DNA of 64,000 nt from an uncultured Rhizobium sp. GTDB lineage: Bacteria; Pseudomonadota; Alphaproteobacteria; Rhizobiales; Rhizobiaceae. The notes beneath the pieces were generated by a model that saw only the letters and a list, made by a program, of their open reading frames with translations, was not told where the DNA came from and did not search any database. Of this stretch, positions 9,015 to 17,989 are shown one piece after another. A program made the position numbers and the translations under genes. The DNA lies in contig CAMFHE010000024.1 in the NCBI GenBank assembly GCA_945952045.1, positions 1 through 64,000 of the forward strand, in the 5' to 3' direction. The first letter of the stretch is position 1. The number at the start of each line of letters is the position of its first letter.

Positions 9015-9269
9015 TCAACAATCCTCGGCTTCCGCCGTAACATAAACCAGCGCCACCACCGTTCCGGTGTTGTCGTAAATGACGATGGGCTTGGCTTCGG
9101 TGGTGGGACAGGATGAGGTCTTGTGGACGCTACCGGTCGTCTCGTTCATCGCAACGGCCACTTCAGGCAGAGGAGATAATTCCATCTCGCCTTCGAGCGA
9201 CGCGAATGCGGGCGCGGCGAGCGGCAGGATGAAGGCGACACAGAGCGGAACAACGGCACGTCTGAACAT
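9015..9269 (-). CDS. Small exported protein of unknown function
   Basis: 84 residues from the ATG at 9269, which follows GGAGGAAG at good spacing. Residues 1-23 form a signal peptide (hydrophobic core VVPLCVAFILPLA, cleavage after AFA). The mature part is about 60 residues with one internal cysteine and a C-terminal cysteine that could pair, and a strand-rich end (IVIYDNTGTVVALVYVTA). It ends 12 bp before the next gene on the same strand. I do not recognise the family. Confidence 0.6.
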   Translation of the reverse strand: MFRRAVVPLCVAFILPLAAPAFASLEGEMELSPLPEVAVAMNETTGSVHKTSSCPTTEAKPIVIYDNTGTVVALVYVTAEAEDC

Positions 9270-9344
9270 GACTTCCTCCGGGTTCGCATGAACCATTGAT
9301 CAATGAACAACAGAATCGGCGAATTGGTTCCGGCTGCAGCCAAG

Positions 9345-9383
9345 AAACAGAAAACCCGCCGCGAGCGGATCGCGACGGGTTTC
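9345..9383 (-). terminator. Terminator of the queA-tgt unit
   Basis: On the minus strand the stem AAACCCGTCGCGA / TCGCGGCGGGTTT is followed by TCTGTTTC. It lies about 20 bp past the tgt stop codon. Confidence 0.7.
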
Positions 9384-9405
9384 GATTTCGGACTGGAGAC
9401 GGACG

Positions 9406-10536
9406 TCAGACGGGATCGATGTCGCCGCGCTTCCAGTTGTCGATGGTTTCCTCGTAGAAGTCCTGGAAACGGTCTTCCTCGATGGATTTGCGGATGCCCT
9501 GCATCAGTTCCTGGTAGTAGGCGAGGTTGTTCCACGAGAGCAGCATGCCGCCCAGCGCCTCGTTGGCGCGCACCAGATGGTGGAGATAGGCGCGGGAATA
9601 ATCTCGCGCCGCCGGGCAGTTGGACTGGTCGTCGAGCGGGCGCAGATCCTCGGCATGGCGGGCATTGCGGATATTGACCTTGCCGCGCCGGGTGAAGGCC
9701 AGGCCATGGCGGCCCGAGCGGGTCGGCATCACGCAGTCGAACATGTCGATGCCGCGCGCCACGGATTTCAGGATATCATCAGGCGTTCCGACGCCCATGA
9801 GGTAGCGCGGCTTTTCCGACGGCATCACCGGCAGGGTTTCGTCGAGGATCTCCAGCATGACATGCTGCGGCTCGCCGACCGCGAGGCCGCCGACCGAATA
9901 ACCCTTGAGATCGAGTTGCTTCAGGCCTTCGGCAGAACGAATACGCAGCGCCGGCACGTCACCGCCCTGAACGATGCCGAACATCGCCTTGCCCGGCTGC
10001 TCGCCGAAGGCGACGCGGCAGCGTTCTGCCCAGCGCAGCGACATTTCCATGGCGCGCTCGATTTCCTTGTGCTCGGCCGGCAAGGCCACGCATTCGTCGA
10101 GCTGCATCTGGATATCGCTGCCGAGCAGGCCCTGAATCTCGATGGAGCGTTCCGGCGACATGTGATGCAGGCTGCCATCGACATGGCTTTTGAAGGTGAC
10201 GCCCTGTTCGTCGAGCTTGCGCAGGCCGGAAAGCGACATGACCTGGAAGCCGCCGCTATCGGTCAGGATCGGATGCTGCCATCGGATCAGATTGTGCAGG
10301 CCGCCGAGCCGAGCCACCCTCTCCGCGCCGGGGCGCAGCATCAGGTGATAGGTATTGCCGAGGATGATATCGGCGCCGCTCTCGCGCACCTGATCGAGAT
10401 ACATGGCCTTGACGGTGCCGACCGTGCCGACCGGCATGAAGGCCGGGGTGCGGATCGTGCCGCGCGGCATGGAGACTTCGCCAAGGCGGGCCTTGCCGTC
10501 GGTCTTCTTGAGGGTGAACTGAAAGGTCTCGGTCAT
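9406..10536 (-). CDS. tgt: tRNA-guanine transglycosylase
   Basis: Exchanges guanine-34 for preQ1 in tRNAs with GUN anticodons, the entry step of queuosine modification. The 376-residue protein matches bacterial Tgt in length. It has [11 protein letters not shown] near 62, the nucleophile region [13 protein letters not shown] near 90-102, GGLAVGEP, and the second catalytic region [21 protein letters not shown] near 265-290. The zinc site normally built from the C-x-C-x2-C...H run is less plain: only isolated cysteines appear ([17 protein letters not shown]), as in a number of alphaproteobacterial enzymes. It starts 6 bp after queA and forms one transcript with it. Confidence 0.95.
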   Translation of the reverse strand: MTETFQFTLKKTDGKARLGEVSMPRGTIRTPAFMPVGTVGTVKAMYLDQVRESGADIILGNTYHLMLRPGAERVARLGGLHNLIRWQHPILTDSGGFQVMSLSGLRKLDEQGVTFKSHVDGSLHHMSPERSIEIQGLLGSDIQMQLDECVALPAEHKEIERAMEMSLRWAERCRVAFGEQPGKAMFGIVQGGDVPALRIRSAEGLKQLDLKGYSVGGLAVGEPQHVMLEILDETLPVMPSEKPRYLMGVGTPDDILKSVARGIDMFDCVMPTRSGRHGLAFTRRGKVNIRNARHAEDLRPLDDQSNCPAARDYSRAYLHHLVRANEALGGMLLSWNNLAYYQELMQGIRKSIEEDRFQDFYEETIDNWKRGDIDPV

Positions 10537-10542
10537 CTCGTC

Positions 10543-11625
10543 CTAGTCTTTCCGGAAAAGCAGGCTGGCATCGCCATAGGAATAAAAGCGATAGTCCTGC
10601 GTGATCGCATGCTCGTATGCGGCGCGCATGGTTTCCAGTCCAGAAAAGGCCGAAACCAGCATGAACAGCGTCGAGCGCGGCAGGTGGAAATTGGTCATCA
10701 GCACATCCACCGCCTTGAAGCGATAGCCTGGCGTGATGAAAATGCCTGTTGGCCCCGACCACGGCGCGATGGCGCCATCCTCGCGCGCGGCCGATTCGAT
10801 CAGGCGCAGCGAGGTGGTGCCGACGCAGATCAGGCGGCCGCCGCGGGCGCGCACGGCGTTCAGCTTCGCCGCCGTCGCGGCATCGATCGAGCCGATTTCC
10901 TGATGCATCTTGTGGTCGACGGTATCGTCCGCCTTCACGGGAAGGAAGGTGCCGGCGCCGACATGCAGGGTGACGAAATGGCGCTCGACGCCGAGCTTGT
11001 CCAGCGCCTCGAACAGCGCAGGCGTGAAATGCAGGCCGGCGGTCGGGGCGGCGACTGCGCCCTCCTCGCGCGCATAAATGGTCTGGTAATCGCGCTTGTC
11101 CTGCGCATCTTCCGGCCGCTTGGCGGCGATATAGGGCGGCAGCGGCACATGGCCGACAGCGGCAATCGCCTCATCGAGCGCCGGACCGGAGAGATCGAAG
11201 GTCAGCGTGACTTCGCCGCCCTCGCCTTTTTCGGTGACGGTCGCATCCAGAACGCCGAGCGAGCAGGCTTCGCCCGTCTCGGCGAAGACGATGCGATCGC
11301 CGAGCTTGATGCGCTTTCCCGGCTTTGCGAAGGCCTTCCACTGATGCGGGGCAATCCGCATATGCAGGGTGGCCGAAACCTGCTGGCCACCGGCGCCTTC
11401 GCGATGGCGGATGCCTTCGAGCTGGGCGGGAATGACCTTGGTGTCGTTAAAGACAAGCGCATCGCCAGACCGCAGGAAGGACGGCAGGTCGGCGACGGTG
11501 TGGTCGCTGAGGACAGACGCACCCTGGGGATCGACGACCAGCAGTTTGGCGCTTTCGCGCGGCTCTGCCGGGCGCAGCGCGATATTGTCTTCCGGCAGAT
11601 CGAAATCGAAGAGATCGACACGCAT
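10543..11625 (-). CDS. queA: S-adenosylmethionine:tRNA ribosyltransferase-isomerase
   Basis: Transfers the ribosyl part of AdoMet to preQ1 in tRNA to form epoxyqueuosine. The 360 residues begin with the family hallmark [17 protein letters not shown] and carry [13 protein letters not shown] near 55-67, [14 protein letters not shown] near 195-208, [12 protein letters not shown], and the C-terminal [17 protein letters not shown]. All blocks expected of QueA are present. It sits between the small DMT gene (4 bp upstream) and tgt, so queuosine genes are cotranscribed with that transporter-like gene. Confidence 0.96.
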   Translation of the reverse strand: MRVDLFDFDLPEDNIALRPAEPRESAKLLVVDPQGASVLSDHTVADLPSFLRSGDALVFNDTKVIPAQLEGIRHREGAGGQQVSATLHMRIAPHQWKAFAKPGKRIKLGDRIVFAETGEACSLGVLDATVTEKGEGGEVTLTFDLSGPALDEAIAAVGHVPLPPYIAAKRPEDAQDKRDYQTIYAREEGAVAAPTAGLHFTPALFEALDKLGVERHFVTLHVGAGTFLPVKADDTVDHKMHQEIGSIDAATAAKLNAVRARGGRLICVGTTSLRLIESAAREDGAIAPWSGPTGIFITPGYRFKAVDVLMTNFHLPRSTLFMLVSAFSGLETMRAAYEHAITQDYRFYSYGDASLLFRKD

Positions 11626-11628
11626 GGT

Positions 11629-12078
11629 TTAGAACATCCGGATCATGACGACGCCGCAGCAGAGCAGCAGCGCGCCGGCAATACGCCCAAGGCTGAGTTC
11701 GCGCACGGCGACGCCGAGCAGCCCGAAGCGATCGATGAGAATGCCGGCGCAAAGCTGGCCGGCGATGAAGGTCGCCATCACCGCGGCGGTTCCGATGCGC
11801 GGCGTCAGCAAAACGGAGGCTGTCACGAAGGTGGCGCCGAGGCAGCCACCGGCAAGATAGAGCCAGTTATCCGGCGCGCGCCAATCCGGCGTCACACCTT
11901 GCGCTTTCGAAAACAGAAACGTCACGCAGCCGAGGACCACCGCACCGGCGAAAAACGAAATGGCGGCCGCGGCGACCGGCATGCCGAGACCCTTGGCGAG
12001 TTGCGCATTGATCGGCGCCTGAAACGCCACGCATGCTCCGGCGGCAACGCCGACCAGCGTCCATAGAAGTGCAATCAC
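11629..12078 (-). CDS. YdcZ/DMT-family small membrane protein
   Basis: About 149 residues from the GTG at 12078, chosen because AAGGA lies nine bases upstream and the protein then begins directly with a membrane helix (IALLWTLVGVAAG). A longer frame to 12129 adds only a basic leader. Five hydrophobic helices fill the length, as in the YdcZ (DUF606) half-size members of the drug/metabolite transporter superfamily, with a QAPINAQLAK motif after helix 1. Half-size members usually work as pairs; no partner is adjacent. It precedes queA by 4 bp. Whether it moves a queuine-type base is an open guess. Confidence 0.75.
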   Translation of the reverse strand: MIALLWTLVGVAAGACVAFQAPINAQLAKGLGMPVAAAAISFFAGAVVLGCVTFLFSKAQGVTPDWRAPDNWLYLAGGCLGATFVTASVLLTPRIGTAAVMATFIAGQLCAGILIDRFGLLGVAVRELSLGRIAGALLLCCGVVMIRMF

Positions 12079-12125
12079 CTTGGACCATTCCTTTCGCGGC
12101 AAATGCAAAAAAGCGTTCCGCAAAC

Positions 12126-12157
12126 GCAAAACCGCCCCGGTCGAACCGAGGCGGTCG
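12126..12157 (-). terminator. Candidate terminator after ppiB
   Basis: On the minus strand ACCGCCTCGGT / ACCGGGGCGGT form a stem with a three-base loop followed by TTTTG. It lies between ppiB and the DMT gene and probably separates the ppi and que transcripts. Confidence 0.7.
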
Positions 12158-12177
12158 AAATTCTCAAGCTCTCAATA

Positions 12178-12693
12178 TCAAGCGGCGGCGTCTGCCGCAA
12201 CCCGCATGGTGGTGATGCTGTCGGGATCACGCACCGGCTCGCCGCGCTTGATCTTGTCGACGACATCCATGCCCTCGATGACCTGGCCCCAGACGGAGTA
12301 CTGCTTGTTCAGCCACGGCGCATCCGTGAAGCAGATGAAGAACTGCGAATTGGCCGAGTTCGGGTTCTGCGACCGGGCCATGGAGCAGGTGCCGCGCACA
12401 TGCGACGTGGCGGAGAATTCAGCCTTCAGGTCCGGCTTGGAGGAGCCGCCCATACCGGCGCGGGCCGGATTGAACTGCTCGCCACCCTGCTTGCCGAACT
12501 GGACGTCGCCGGTCTGGGCCATGAAGTCTTCGATGACGCGATGGAAAACGACGCCGTCATAGGCCTTTTCGCGGGCCAGTTCCTTGATGCGGGCGACGTG
12601 TTCGGGCGCGACTTCCGGCAGAAGCTGGATGACGACCTTGCCCTTCGTCGTTTCGAGGATGACGGTGTTTTCCGGATCCTTGATCTCGGCCAT
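12178..12693 (-). CDS. ppiB: Cytoplasmic cyclophilin-type peptidyl-prolyl isomerase
   Basis: 171 residues without a signal peptide, so it should act in the cytoplasm, isomerising prolyl bonds. It has the cyclophilin core: YDGVVFHRVIEDFMAQTGDVQ near 45-65, where Phe-His-Arg form the active site, SMARSQNPNSANSQFFI near 105-120 and VWGQVIEGMDVVDKI. The start ATG follows GGAGAG. The gene lies downstream of the exported paralogue ppiA, with a palindromic repeat between them. Confidence 0.93.
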   Translation of the reverse strand: MAEIKDPENTVILETTKGKVVIQLLPEVAPEHVARIKELAREKAYDGVVFHRVIEDFMAQTGDVQFGKQGGEQFNPARAGMGGSSKPDLKAEFSATSHVRGTCSMARSQNPNSANSQFFICFTDAPWLNKQYSVWGQVIEGMDVVDKIKRGEPVRDPDSITTMRVAADAAA

Positions 12694-12737
12694 GTTTTCT
12701 CTCCTTGTTCCGCTGTTGACGGTCTTCTTTATCTATC

Positions 12738-12786
12738 GCATTTCGCGGCGGGGGAAACCCGTCTCCACTTTTCCGCGAAATTTTCA
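12738..12786. repeat. Intergenic palindromic element between ppiA and ppiB
   Basis: GCATTTCGCGG on the left pairs with CCGCGAAAT on the right around a GGGGGAAACCC core. It shares order and much of its sequence (GCATTTC, GGGGAAACC, TTTCC, GAAA) with the copy at 14839-14882. Confidence 0.6.
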
Positions 12787-12788
12787 CA

Positions 12789-13361
12789 TTACTTGGCGAC
12801 GGTGACCTTGACCATCTTGTCGGGATCGCTGACTTCGCCGTTCTGGCCCTGGCCGCGCTTGATCTTGTCGACAAATTCCATGCCGGACACGACCTTGCCG
12901 ACGACCGTGTACTGGCCGTTCAGGAAGGAACCGTTGTCGAACATGATGAAGAACTGCGAATTGGCAGAATTCGGATCCTGCGAACGCGCCATGCCGACGG
13001 TGCCGCGCTCGAACGGAATGTCGGAGAACTCCGCCTTGATGTCGGGCAGCTTCGACCCGCCGGTGCCGGCGAGGTTTGCATCGTAGTTCTTGCCGACCTT
13101 GCCATGCTCGACGTCACCCGTCTGGGCCATGAAGCCTTCGATGACGCGGTGGAAGGCGACGCCGTCATAATCGCCCTGCTTGGCGAGCGTTTCGATCTGG
13201 GCAACGTGCTTGGGGGCCGCCTTCGGATCCAGCTCGATGACGACGGGGCCGTCCTTGAGCTGGATGGTCATCAGATGCTTGGCCTGCTGGGCGATGACTT
13301 CGCCAGCAAAGGAGGCAACATAGAGCGTCACGGCAAACGCCAGGGTGAAATAATACTTCAT
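12789..13361 (-). CDS. ppiA: Exported cyclophilin-type peptidyl-prolyl isomerase
   Basis: 190 residues with an N-terminal signal peptide (hydrophobic YFTLAFAVTLYVASFAG, likely cleavage after VIAQ), so it should work in the periplasm on exported proteins. The cyclophilin core is complete: YDGVAFHRVIEGFMAQTGDVE, GTVGMARSQDPNSANSQFFI and VVGKVVSGMEFVDKI. It is clearly a duplicate of the neighbouring cytosolic form. The order coaD-ppiA-ppiB on one strand suggests a shared transcript, with 63 bp between coaD and ppiA. Confidence 0.93.
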   Translation of the reverse strand: MKYYFTLAFAVTLYVASFAGEVIAQQAKHLMTIQLKDGPVVIELDPKAAPKHVAQIETLAKQGDYDGVAFHRVIEGFMAQTGDVEHGKVGKNYDANLAGTGGSKLPDIKAEFSDIPFERGTVGMARSQDPNSANSQFFIMFDNGSFLNGQYTVVGKVVSGMEFVDKIKRGQGQNGEVSDPDKMVKVTVAK

Positions 13362-13424
13362 GCGATCTCCAATCGGGAGGATGCTTCAATTGTGGTGTCG
13401 TGTCGGTGCCAAAGCCAAAACCGC

Positions 13425-13940
13425 TTATGCGGTCTTGCCGGAACCGGCTGAATTGAATTTTCCGCGCAACGCTTCCAGCACGGCGGCGGGTACAAAGGCA
13501 CTGACATCGCCGCCCATCTGGGCGATCTGGCGCACCAATGTGGCGGTTATGGGTCGCGAGACCGGTTCGGCCGGCACGAAAACCGTCTGAACGTCCGGCG
13601 CCATCTGGCGATTCATGCCGGCCATCTGCATTTCGAAATCGAGATCGGTGCCATCGCGCAGGCCGCGGACCAGGAGGTGTGCGCCGTGGTCTCGCGCCGC
13701 GTTTACGACGAGGCCGGAAAAGGCGACCACCGACAGGCGTTCGGCGCTATCAGGCAGCGCATCCTTCAGGCAGCGACGAATGAGGTCGGCGCGTTCATCA
13801 AAAGAAAAGAGCGGCGTCTTGGAAGAATTGACGCCGATGCCCACGACCACATGCTCGGCCATGTTCAGCGCCTGCAGGAGAACGTCCAGATGTCCGTTTG
13901 TCATCGGATCGAACGATCCGGGATAGAAAGCTGTCGTCAT
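13425..13940 (-). CDS. coaD: Phosphopantetheine adenylyltransferase
   Basis: Transfers AMP from ATP to 4'-phosphopantetheine, the fourth step of coenzyme A synthesis. The N-terminus [18 protein letters not shown] contains the nucleotidyltransferase T/H-x-G-H signature (TNGH near residues 14-17). [22 protein letters not shown] near 85-106 and a C-terminal [17 protein letters not shown] complete the CoaD fold. The usual ISSS before LVRQIA is replaced by ITAT. Length is 171, about 7 longer than the typical enzyme because of a Lys/Gly-rich tail. Confidence 0.95.
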   Translation of the reverse strand: MTTAFYPGSFDPMTNGHLDVLLQALNMAEHVVVGIGVNSSKTPLFSFDERADLIRRCLKDALPDSAERLSVVAFSGLVVNAARDHGAHLLVRGLRDGTDLDFEMQMAGMNRQMAPDVQTVFVPAEPVSRPITATLVRQIAQMGGDVSAFVPAAVLEALRGKFNSAGSGKTA

Positions 13941-14121
13941 GATCGGCCCGACTCTTTGAAGTCAACTGGCTTTTGTCACGGATGGCCCGGCACCGCAAGC
14001 GCTTTACCGTCGCGTTCCACCACCATGAATAGCCGATGAACGCGCCATTCAAGGTCGTTTCAGACGGACAATGCTTGATTGCGATCAACGAAACACACCG
14101 GCCGCTCACAGGGTCCCCGCC

Positions 14122-14292
14122 ATGCTCATCTTCGTCGCTTTCAGCCTCATCGCTCTCTCCCTACTTGCCGAATGGGCTTGGCACCTCGTCAAGGAAAACG
14201 TCGAGATCGAATGGCCCGTCGATGCCGGCCGCAAGGCGATCGACCGCCGCGCCCGCGCCGCACAGATGCGTGTCTGGACGGCCCTCACCTAA
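14122..14292 (+). CDS. Membrane microprotein, 56 residues
   Basis: Begins at the ATG at 14122. Residues 1-17 (MLIFVAFSLIALSLLAE) form one membrane helix, followed by an amphipathic, basic stretch ending RAAQMRVWTALT. An upstream ATG at 14071 would lengthen it by 17 residues. There is no strong ribosome site (AGGG at moderate distance), so expression is uncertain. It is the first of three small membrane-protein frames on the plus strand between coaD and gyrA. Unknown function. Confidence 0.45.
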   Translation: MLIFVAFSLIALSLLAEWAWHLVKENVEIEWPVDAGRKAIDRRARAAQMRVWTALT

Positions 14293-14299
14293 ATCTGAA

Positions 14300-14373
14300 T
14301 CGATTTAGAAAGATGAACGGCAGATGAACGGCACATTCAAGGATGCTTCAGCAGCGTTCATCTAAATCGATCT
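14300..14373. repeat. Long imperfect inverted repeat with internal 11-bp tandem copy
   Basis: ATCGATTTAGA plus ATGAACG on the left is answered by CGTTCATCTAAATCGAT at 14355-14371 on the right. Within the left arm, AGATGAACGGC occurs twice in tandem (14311-14321 and 14322-14332). It follows the stop of the first microprotein and may fold as an RNA hairpin or be a mobile palindromic unit. Confidence 0.5.
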
Positions 14374-14459
14374 GACTTTCTGTCCGGAACCAATTTTAAC
14401 CTTACGCATTAACCGTTCGCCAAGCAGCAATGCGGCAACGCAAACCAAGGAAAAAGCTA

Positions 14460-14624
14460 ATGCTCGACAAGATCACGATGATCAGTTTTGCCTGGATGGT
14501 GATGGTCGGCGCGCTGCTGACAGCAACCGTCACCCTTTACGATCATCAAGCTGACGCTTCTTCTGCCTCGAAGGCCCGCGTTACCGAAGTGACATCCCGC
14601 GCTTACCACCTCAGCCAATACTGA
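14460..14624 (+). CDS. Membrane microprotein, 54 residues
   Basis: The ATG at 14460 follows AAGGA at good spacing. Residues 8-27 (ISFAWMVMVGALLTATVTLY) form a single membrane helix, then a polar tail ADASSASKARVTEVTSRAY of about 25 residues. No family recognised. It lies 50 bp before the third microprotein and may share a transcript with it. Confidence 0.55.
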   Translation: MLDKITMISFAWMVMVGALLTATVTLYDHQADASSASKARVTEVTSRAYHLSQY

Positions 14625-14674
14625 GGTCATTAAATACCGGAACAAGATCCGTTCAAGACAGAAAGGTGGTTTCC

Positions 14675-14809
14675 ATGTTCCTGACCCTGACCGTACTCGC
14701 CGCTCTCATCAGCAGCATGTTCGTTGCGTCCGTGGTGACCAGCCTTTCAGAATTGCGCCGCGAAAGCGAAGACCTCAAGGAATTGGGTCGTCGCCACCGC
14801 GCCTTCTGA
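14675..14809 (+). CDS. Membrane microprotein, 44 residues
   Basis: The ATG at 14675 is preceded by AAAGGTGG at ideal distance. Residues 2-22 (FLTLTVLAALISSMFVASVV) are a membrane helix, followed by a charged, probably helical tail SELRRESEDLKELGRRHRAF. Good ribosome site, clean hydrophobic helix and charged tail argue that it is real despite its size. A palindromic element and then a plus-strand terminator follow. Unknown function. Confidence 0.55.
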   Translation: MFLTLTVLAALISSMFVASVVTSLSELRRESEDLKELGRRHRAF

Positions 14810-14838
14810 ACGATCTCGTTCCAAGCATTTGTTTCGTC

Positions 14839-14882
14839 GCATTTCCGGAGGGGAAACCGGCATCCAGATTTCCCGAAAATGC
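14839..14882. repeat. Intergenic palindromic element, clear copy
   Basis: GCATTTCCGG at the left end and CCGAAAATGC at the right end frame GGGGAAACCGGCATCCAGATTT. Same family as 12738-12786. Lies between the last microprotein and the terminators near gyrA. Confidence 0.6.
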
Positions 14883-14930
14883 TGAAACACAGTTCTGCGA
14901 CACCTCCCTCCCTCTTGTCGCAGCATCTAG

Positions 14931-14966
14931 AACCGGATGGTTTCCCTCACCATCCGGTTTATTTTT
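14931..14966 (+). terminator. Terminator for the microprotein transcript
   Basis: Stem AACCGGATGG / CCATCCGGTT with a nine-base loop, followed by TATTTTTG. Its presence 120 bp after the third microprotein supports real transcription of that strand. Confidence 0.75.
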
Positions 14967-14990
14967 GTCCGGAATTTCAGAGGCGGAATC

Positions 14991-15021
14991 AAAAAGGGCG
15001 GCCCGATGGGCCGCCCTTTTC
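14991..15021 (-). terminator. Terminator of gyrA
   Basis: AAAAGGGCGGCCC / GGGCCGCCCTTTT, four-base loop, followed on the minus strand by TTTTTGATT. Lies directly after the gyrA stop. Confidence 0.9.
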
Positions 15022-15030
15022 GTATGTCTA

Positions 15031-17790
15031 TCAGGCTGGCGTTTCCGCTTCGCCCGCCGGCTCGTCCCCGGCTTCGTCATCGCCTTCCGGCTCGCTGATG
15101 CGCTCCACCGAGACGACCTTCTCATCCTTGGCGGTCGAGAAGATGGTGACGCCCTTGGTGGCGCGGCTGGCGATGCGGATGCCGCCGACCGGCACGCGGA
15201 TCAACTGGCCGCCATCCGAGACCAGCATGATCTGGTCGCCGTCTTCGACCGGGAAAGCGGCGACGAGTTCGCCGATTTCCGTCGTCTTCGAGGTGTCGGT
15301 GGCGCGAATGCCCTTGCCGCCGCGACCGGAGGTGCGGAAGTCGTAAGAAGACGAACGTTTGCCGAAGCCCTTGACGGAGACGGTGAGAACGAACTGTTCC
15401 CGCGCTTTCAGCTCTTCGTAACGCTCGTCGCCCAGCTGGCCTTCTTCGGCGACTTCTTCGCCGACGAGGGCGATATCCTCCTCATCGACACCGCTGGCGC
15501 GGCGCTCGACGGCGGAGCGCTTGAGGTAAGCGGCGCGCTCCCACGGTTCGGCATCGACATGGCCAATGATCGTCATCGAGATCAGGCGGTCGCCATCGGC
15601 CAGCGAAATGCCACGCACGCCGATGGAATTGCGGCCGGCGAAGACACGGACGTCATCGACCGGGAATCGGATGCACTGGCCGAGCGCCGTCGTCAAAAGC
15701 ACGTCGTCGCGATCGGTGCAGGTCTCGACCGAGAGAATCGAGTCGCCGTCCTCTTCCAGCTTCATCGCAATCTTGCCGTTGCGGTTTACCTGGACGAAAT
15801 CCGACAACTTGTTGCGGCGAACGGTGCCGCGCGTCGTCGAGAACATGACGTCGAGGTTATCCCAGCTCGTTTCGTCCTCGGGCAGCGGCATGATCGTGGT
15901 GATGCGCTCGCCGGGCTCCAGCGGCAGCATGTTGATCAGCGCCTTGCCCTTGGATTGCGGCGTGCCGATCGGCAGACGCCAGACCTTTTCCTTGTAGACG
16001 ATGCCACGCGAGGAGAAGAACAGCACCGGCGTATGCGTGTTGGCAACGAACAGGCGCGTGACGAAATCCTCGTCGCGCGTCGCCATGCCGGAACGCCCCT
16101 TGCCGCCGCGGCGCTGGGCGCGATAGGTGGCGAGCGGAACGCGCTTGATATAGCCCAGATGCGAGACGGTGACGACCATGTCCTCGCGGGCGATCAGATC
16201 CTCGTCGTCCATTTCCAGGCCGCCTTCGACGATCTGGGTGCGGCGCGGCGTTCCAAATTCGTCGCGGATCGCCTTCATCTCATCCTTGACGATGGTCTGG
16301 ATGCGCAGGCGCGAGGAGAGGATATCGAGGTAATCCTTGATCTCTTCGCCGATCTTGTTCAGCTCGTCGCCGATTTCGTCACGACCAAGCGCCGTCAGGC
16401 GAGCCAGACGCAATTCGAGGATCGCGCGGGCCTGTTCCTCGGAGAGGTTATAGGTCAGGTCGTCGTTGATGCGATGGCGCGGATCGTCGATCAGACGGAT
16501 CAACGGCTCGACATCGGCGGCCGGCCAGCGGCGCTCCATCAGGATTTCGCGCGCGGTCTGCGGATCCGGCGCTTCGCGGATGACGCGGATGACTTCATCG
16601 ATATTGGCAACGGCAATCGCCAGACCGACCAAGACATGGGCGCGCTCGCGGGCCTTGCGCAGCAGGTATTTCGTGCGGCGGCTGATCACTTCCTCGCGGA
16701 AGGAAACGAAGGCGCGCAGCATGTCGAGCAGCGTCAGCTGCTCCGGCTTGCCGCCGTTCAGCGCCACCATGTTGCAGCCGAAGGAGGTCTGCAGCGGCGT
16801 GTAGCGATAGAGCTGGTTGAGGATGACCTCGGCATTGGCGTCGCGCTTCAGCTCGACGACCACGCGGTAACCCTGGCGGTCGGATTCGTCACGCAGATCC
16901 GAGATGCCCTCGATGCGCTTTTCGCGCACCAGTTCGGCCATCTTCTCGATCATCGTCGCCTTGTTCACCTGGTAGGGAATTTCGGTGATGATGATCTGCT
17001 CGCGGTCGCCGCGCATCGGCTCGATGGCGGCGACGCCGCGCATGATGACCGAGCCGCGGCCGGTCTCATAAGCAGAGCGGATGCCGGCGCGGCCAAGGAT
17101 CATAGCCCCTGTCGGGAAGTCCGGACCTGGAATGATCTGCATCAGTTCCGGCAGTTCAATCGCCGGATTGTCCATCAGGGCGATGCAGCCGTCGATGACT
17201 TCAGCAAGGTTGTGCGGCGGAATGTTGGTCGCCATGCCGACAGCGATGCCGCCGGCGCCGTTGACCAGCAGGTTCGGGAATTTCGCCGGCAGAACGGCAG
17301 GCTCGGAAAGCGTGCCGTCATAGTTGTCGCGAAAATCGACCGTTTCCTTGTCGAGGTCGTCGAGCAGCGAATGCGCCGACTTCTGCAGACGGCACTCGGT
17401 GTAACGTTCGGCCGCCGGCGGATCGCCATCGATGGAGCCGAAATTGCCCTGACCGTCGATCAGTGGCAGACGCAGGGACCAGTCCTGGGCCATACGCGCC
17501 AATGCGTCATAGATCGCAGCATTGCCGTGCGGATGGAATTTACCCATCACGTCGCCGGTGACGCGGGCGCATTTGACGTATTTCTTGTTCCAGTCGATGC
17601 CCAGTTCCGACATGCCGTACAGGATGCGCCGGTGAACCGGCTTCAACCCATCGCGGACGTCAGGAAGCGCGCGGGACACGATCACGCTCATCGCGTAATC
17701 GAGATACGACCGCTGCATTTCCTCCATGATGGAAATGGGTTCGATGCCTGGCGGTAGTTTGCCGCCACCGGGTGCAGAGTGCTCAGTCAA
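15031..17790 (-). CDS. gyrA: DNA gyrase subunit A
   Basis: Breaks and rejoins DNA in the gyrase A2B2 complex that introduces negative supercoils. 919 residues: the N-terminal cleavage domain starts [17 protein letters not shown], the catalytic tyrosine lies in AAERYTE (Tyr130), and the GyrA-box QRRGGKG sits near residue 558 at the start of the C-terminal DNA-wrapping domain. In the quinolone-determining region the sequence is [10 protein letters not shown], so the position equal to E. coli Ser83 is Ala91, and Asp82 is Asn90, while Asp87 is kept. A charged insert rich in Glu occurs near residue 755-790. The C-terminus is acidic and low-complexity. The upstream 199 bp separate it from the divergent ycjX. 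Confidence 0.97.
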   Translation of the reverse strand: MTEHSAPGGGKLPPGIEPISIMEEMQRSYLDYAMSVIVSRALPDVRDGLKPVHRRILYGMSELGIDWNKKYVKCARVTGDVMGKFHPHGNAAIYDALARMAQDWSLRLPLIDGQGNFGSIDGDPPAAERYTECRLQKSAHSLLDDLDKETVDFRDNYDGTLSEPAVLPAKFPNLLVNGAGGIAVGMATNIPPHNLAEVIDGCIALMDNPAIELPELMQIIPGPDFPTGAMILGRAGIRSAYETGRGSVIMRGVAAIEPMRGDREQIIITEIPYQVNKATMIEKMAELVREKRIEGISDLRDESDRQGYRVVVELKRDANAEVILNQLYRYTPLQTSFGCNMVALNGGKPEQLTLLDMLRAFVSFREEVISRRTKYLLRKARERAHVLVGLAIAVANIDEVIRVIREAPDPQTAREILMERRWPAADVEPLIRLIDDPRHRINDDLTYNLSEEQARAILELRLARLTALGRDEIGDELNKIGEEIKDYLDILSSRLRIQTIVKDEMKAIRDEFGTPRRTQIVEGGLEMDDEDLIAREDMVVTVSHLGYIKRVPLATYRAQRRGGKGRSGMATRDEDFVTRLFVANTHTPVLFFSSRGIVYKEKVWRLPIGTPQSKGKALINMLPLEPGERITTIMPLPEDETSWDNLDVMFSTTRGTVRRNKLSDFVQVNRNGKIAMKLEEDGDSILSVETCTDRDDVLLTTALGQCIRFPVDDVRVFAGRNSIGVRGISLADGDRLISMTIIGHVDAEPWERAAYLKRSAVERRASGVDEEDIALVGEEVAEEGQLGDERYEELKAREQFVLTVSVKGFGKRSSSYDFRTSGRGGKGIRATDTSKTTEIGELVAAFPVEDGDQIMLVSDGGQLIRVPVGGIRIASRATKGVTIFSTAKDEKVVSVERISEPEGDDEAGDEPAGEAETPA

Positions 17791-17826
17791 ATTGAATCAC
17801 GATCTTTTTTCGGAATCAGATATGGT

Positions 17827-17856
17827 TTTATAGCGGAAACGGTGCGTCAACGCCAA
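17827..17856 (-). promoter_or_regulatory. Candidate gyrA promoter
   Basis: On the minus strand TTGGCG (17856-17851) and TATAAA (17832-17827) are 18 bp apart, about 37 bp before the gyrA start codon. Read by eye, not measured. Confidence 0.4.
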
Positions 17857-17989
17857 TTTCGAGTGCCTTCCTGCGCAGGTTTCGGCGTCCAAATTAGGAC
17901 GAATCCCCAACAAAATTAACAGGCGCGGCTTCTTTTCGCCGAAGCATGCAGCGCTTATATCCGGGACGACCTCAATCGCCGGAGTTCTC

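Noticed and set aside
9577-12066. 829-codon plus-strand frame opposite tgt, queA and the DMT gene
   Set aside because: Crosses three real genes on the other strand; composition is typical of a shadow frame.
14401-14430. TTAA repeats before the second microprotein as a CtrA box
   Set aside because: The two TTAA cores are nine bases apart rather than seven, so the spacing does not match the box.
14965-17757. 930-codon plus-strand frame opposite gyrA
   Set aside because: Antisense shadow of gyrA with the same cause; no ribosome site or family pattern.
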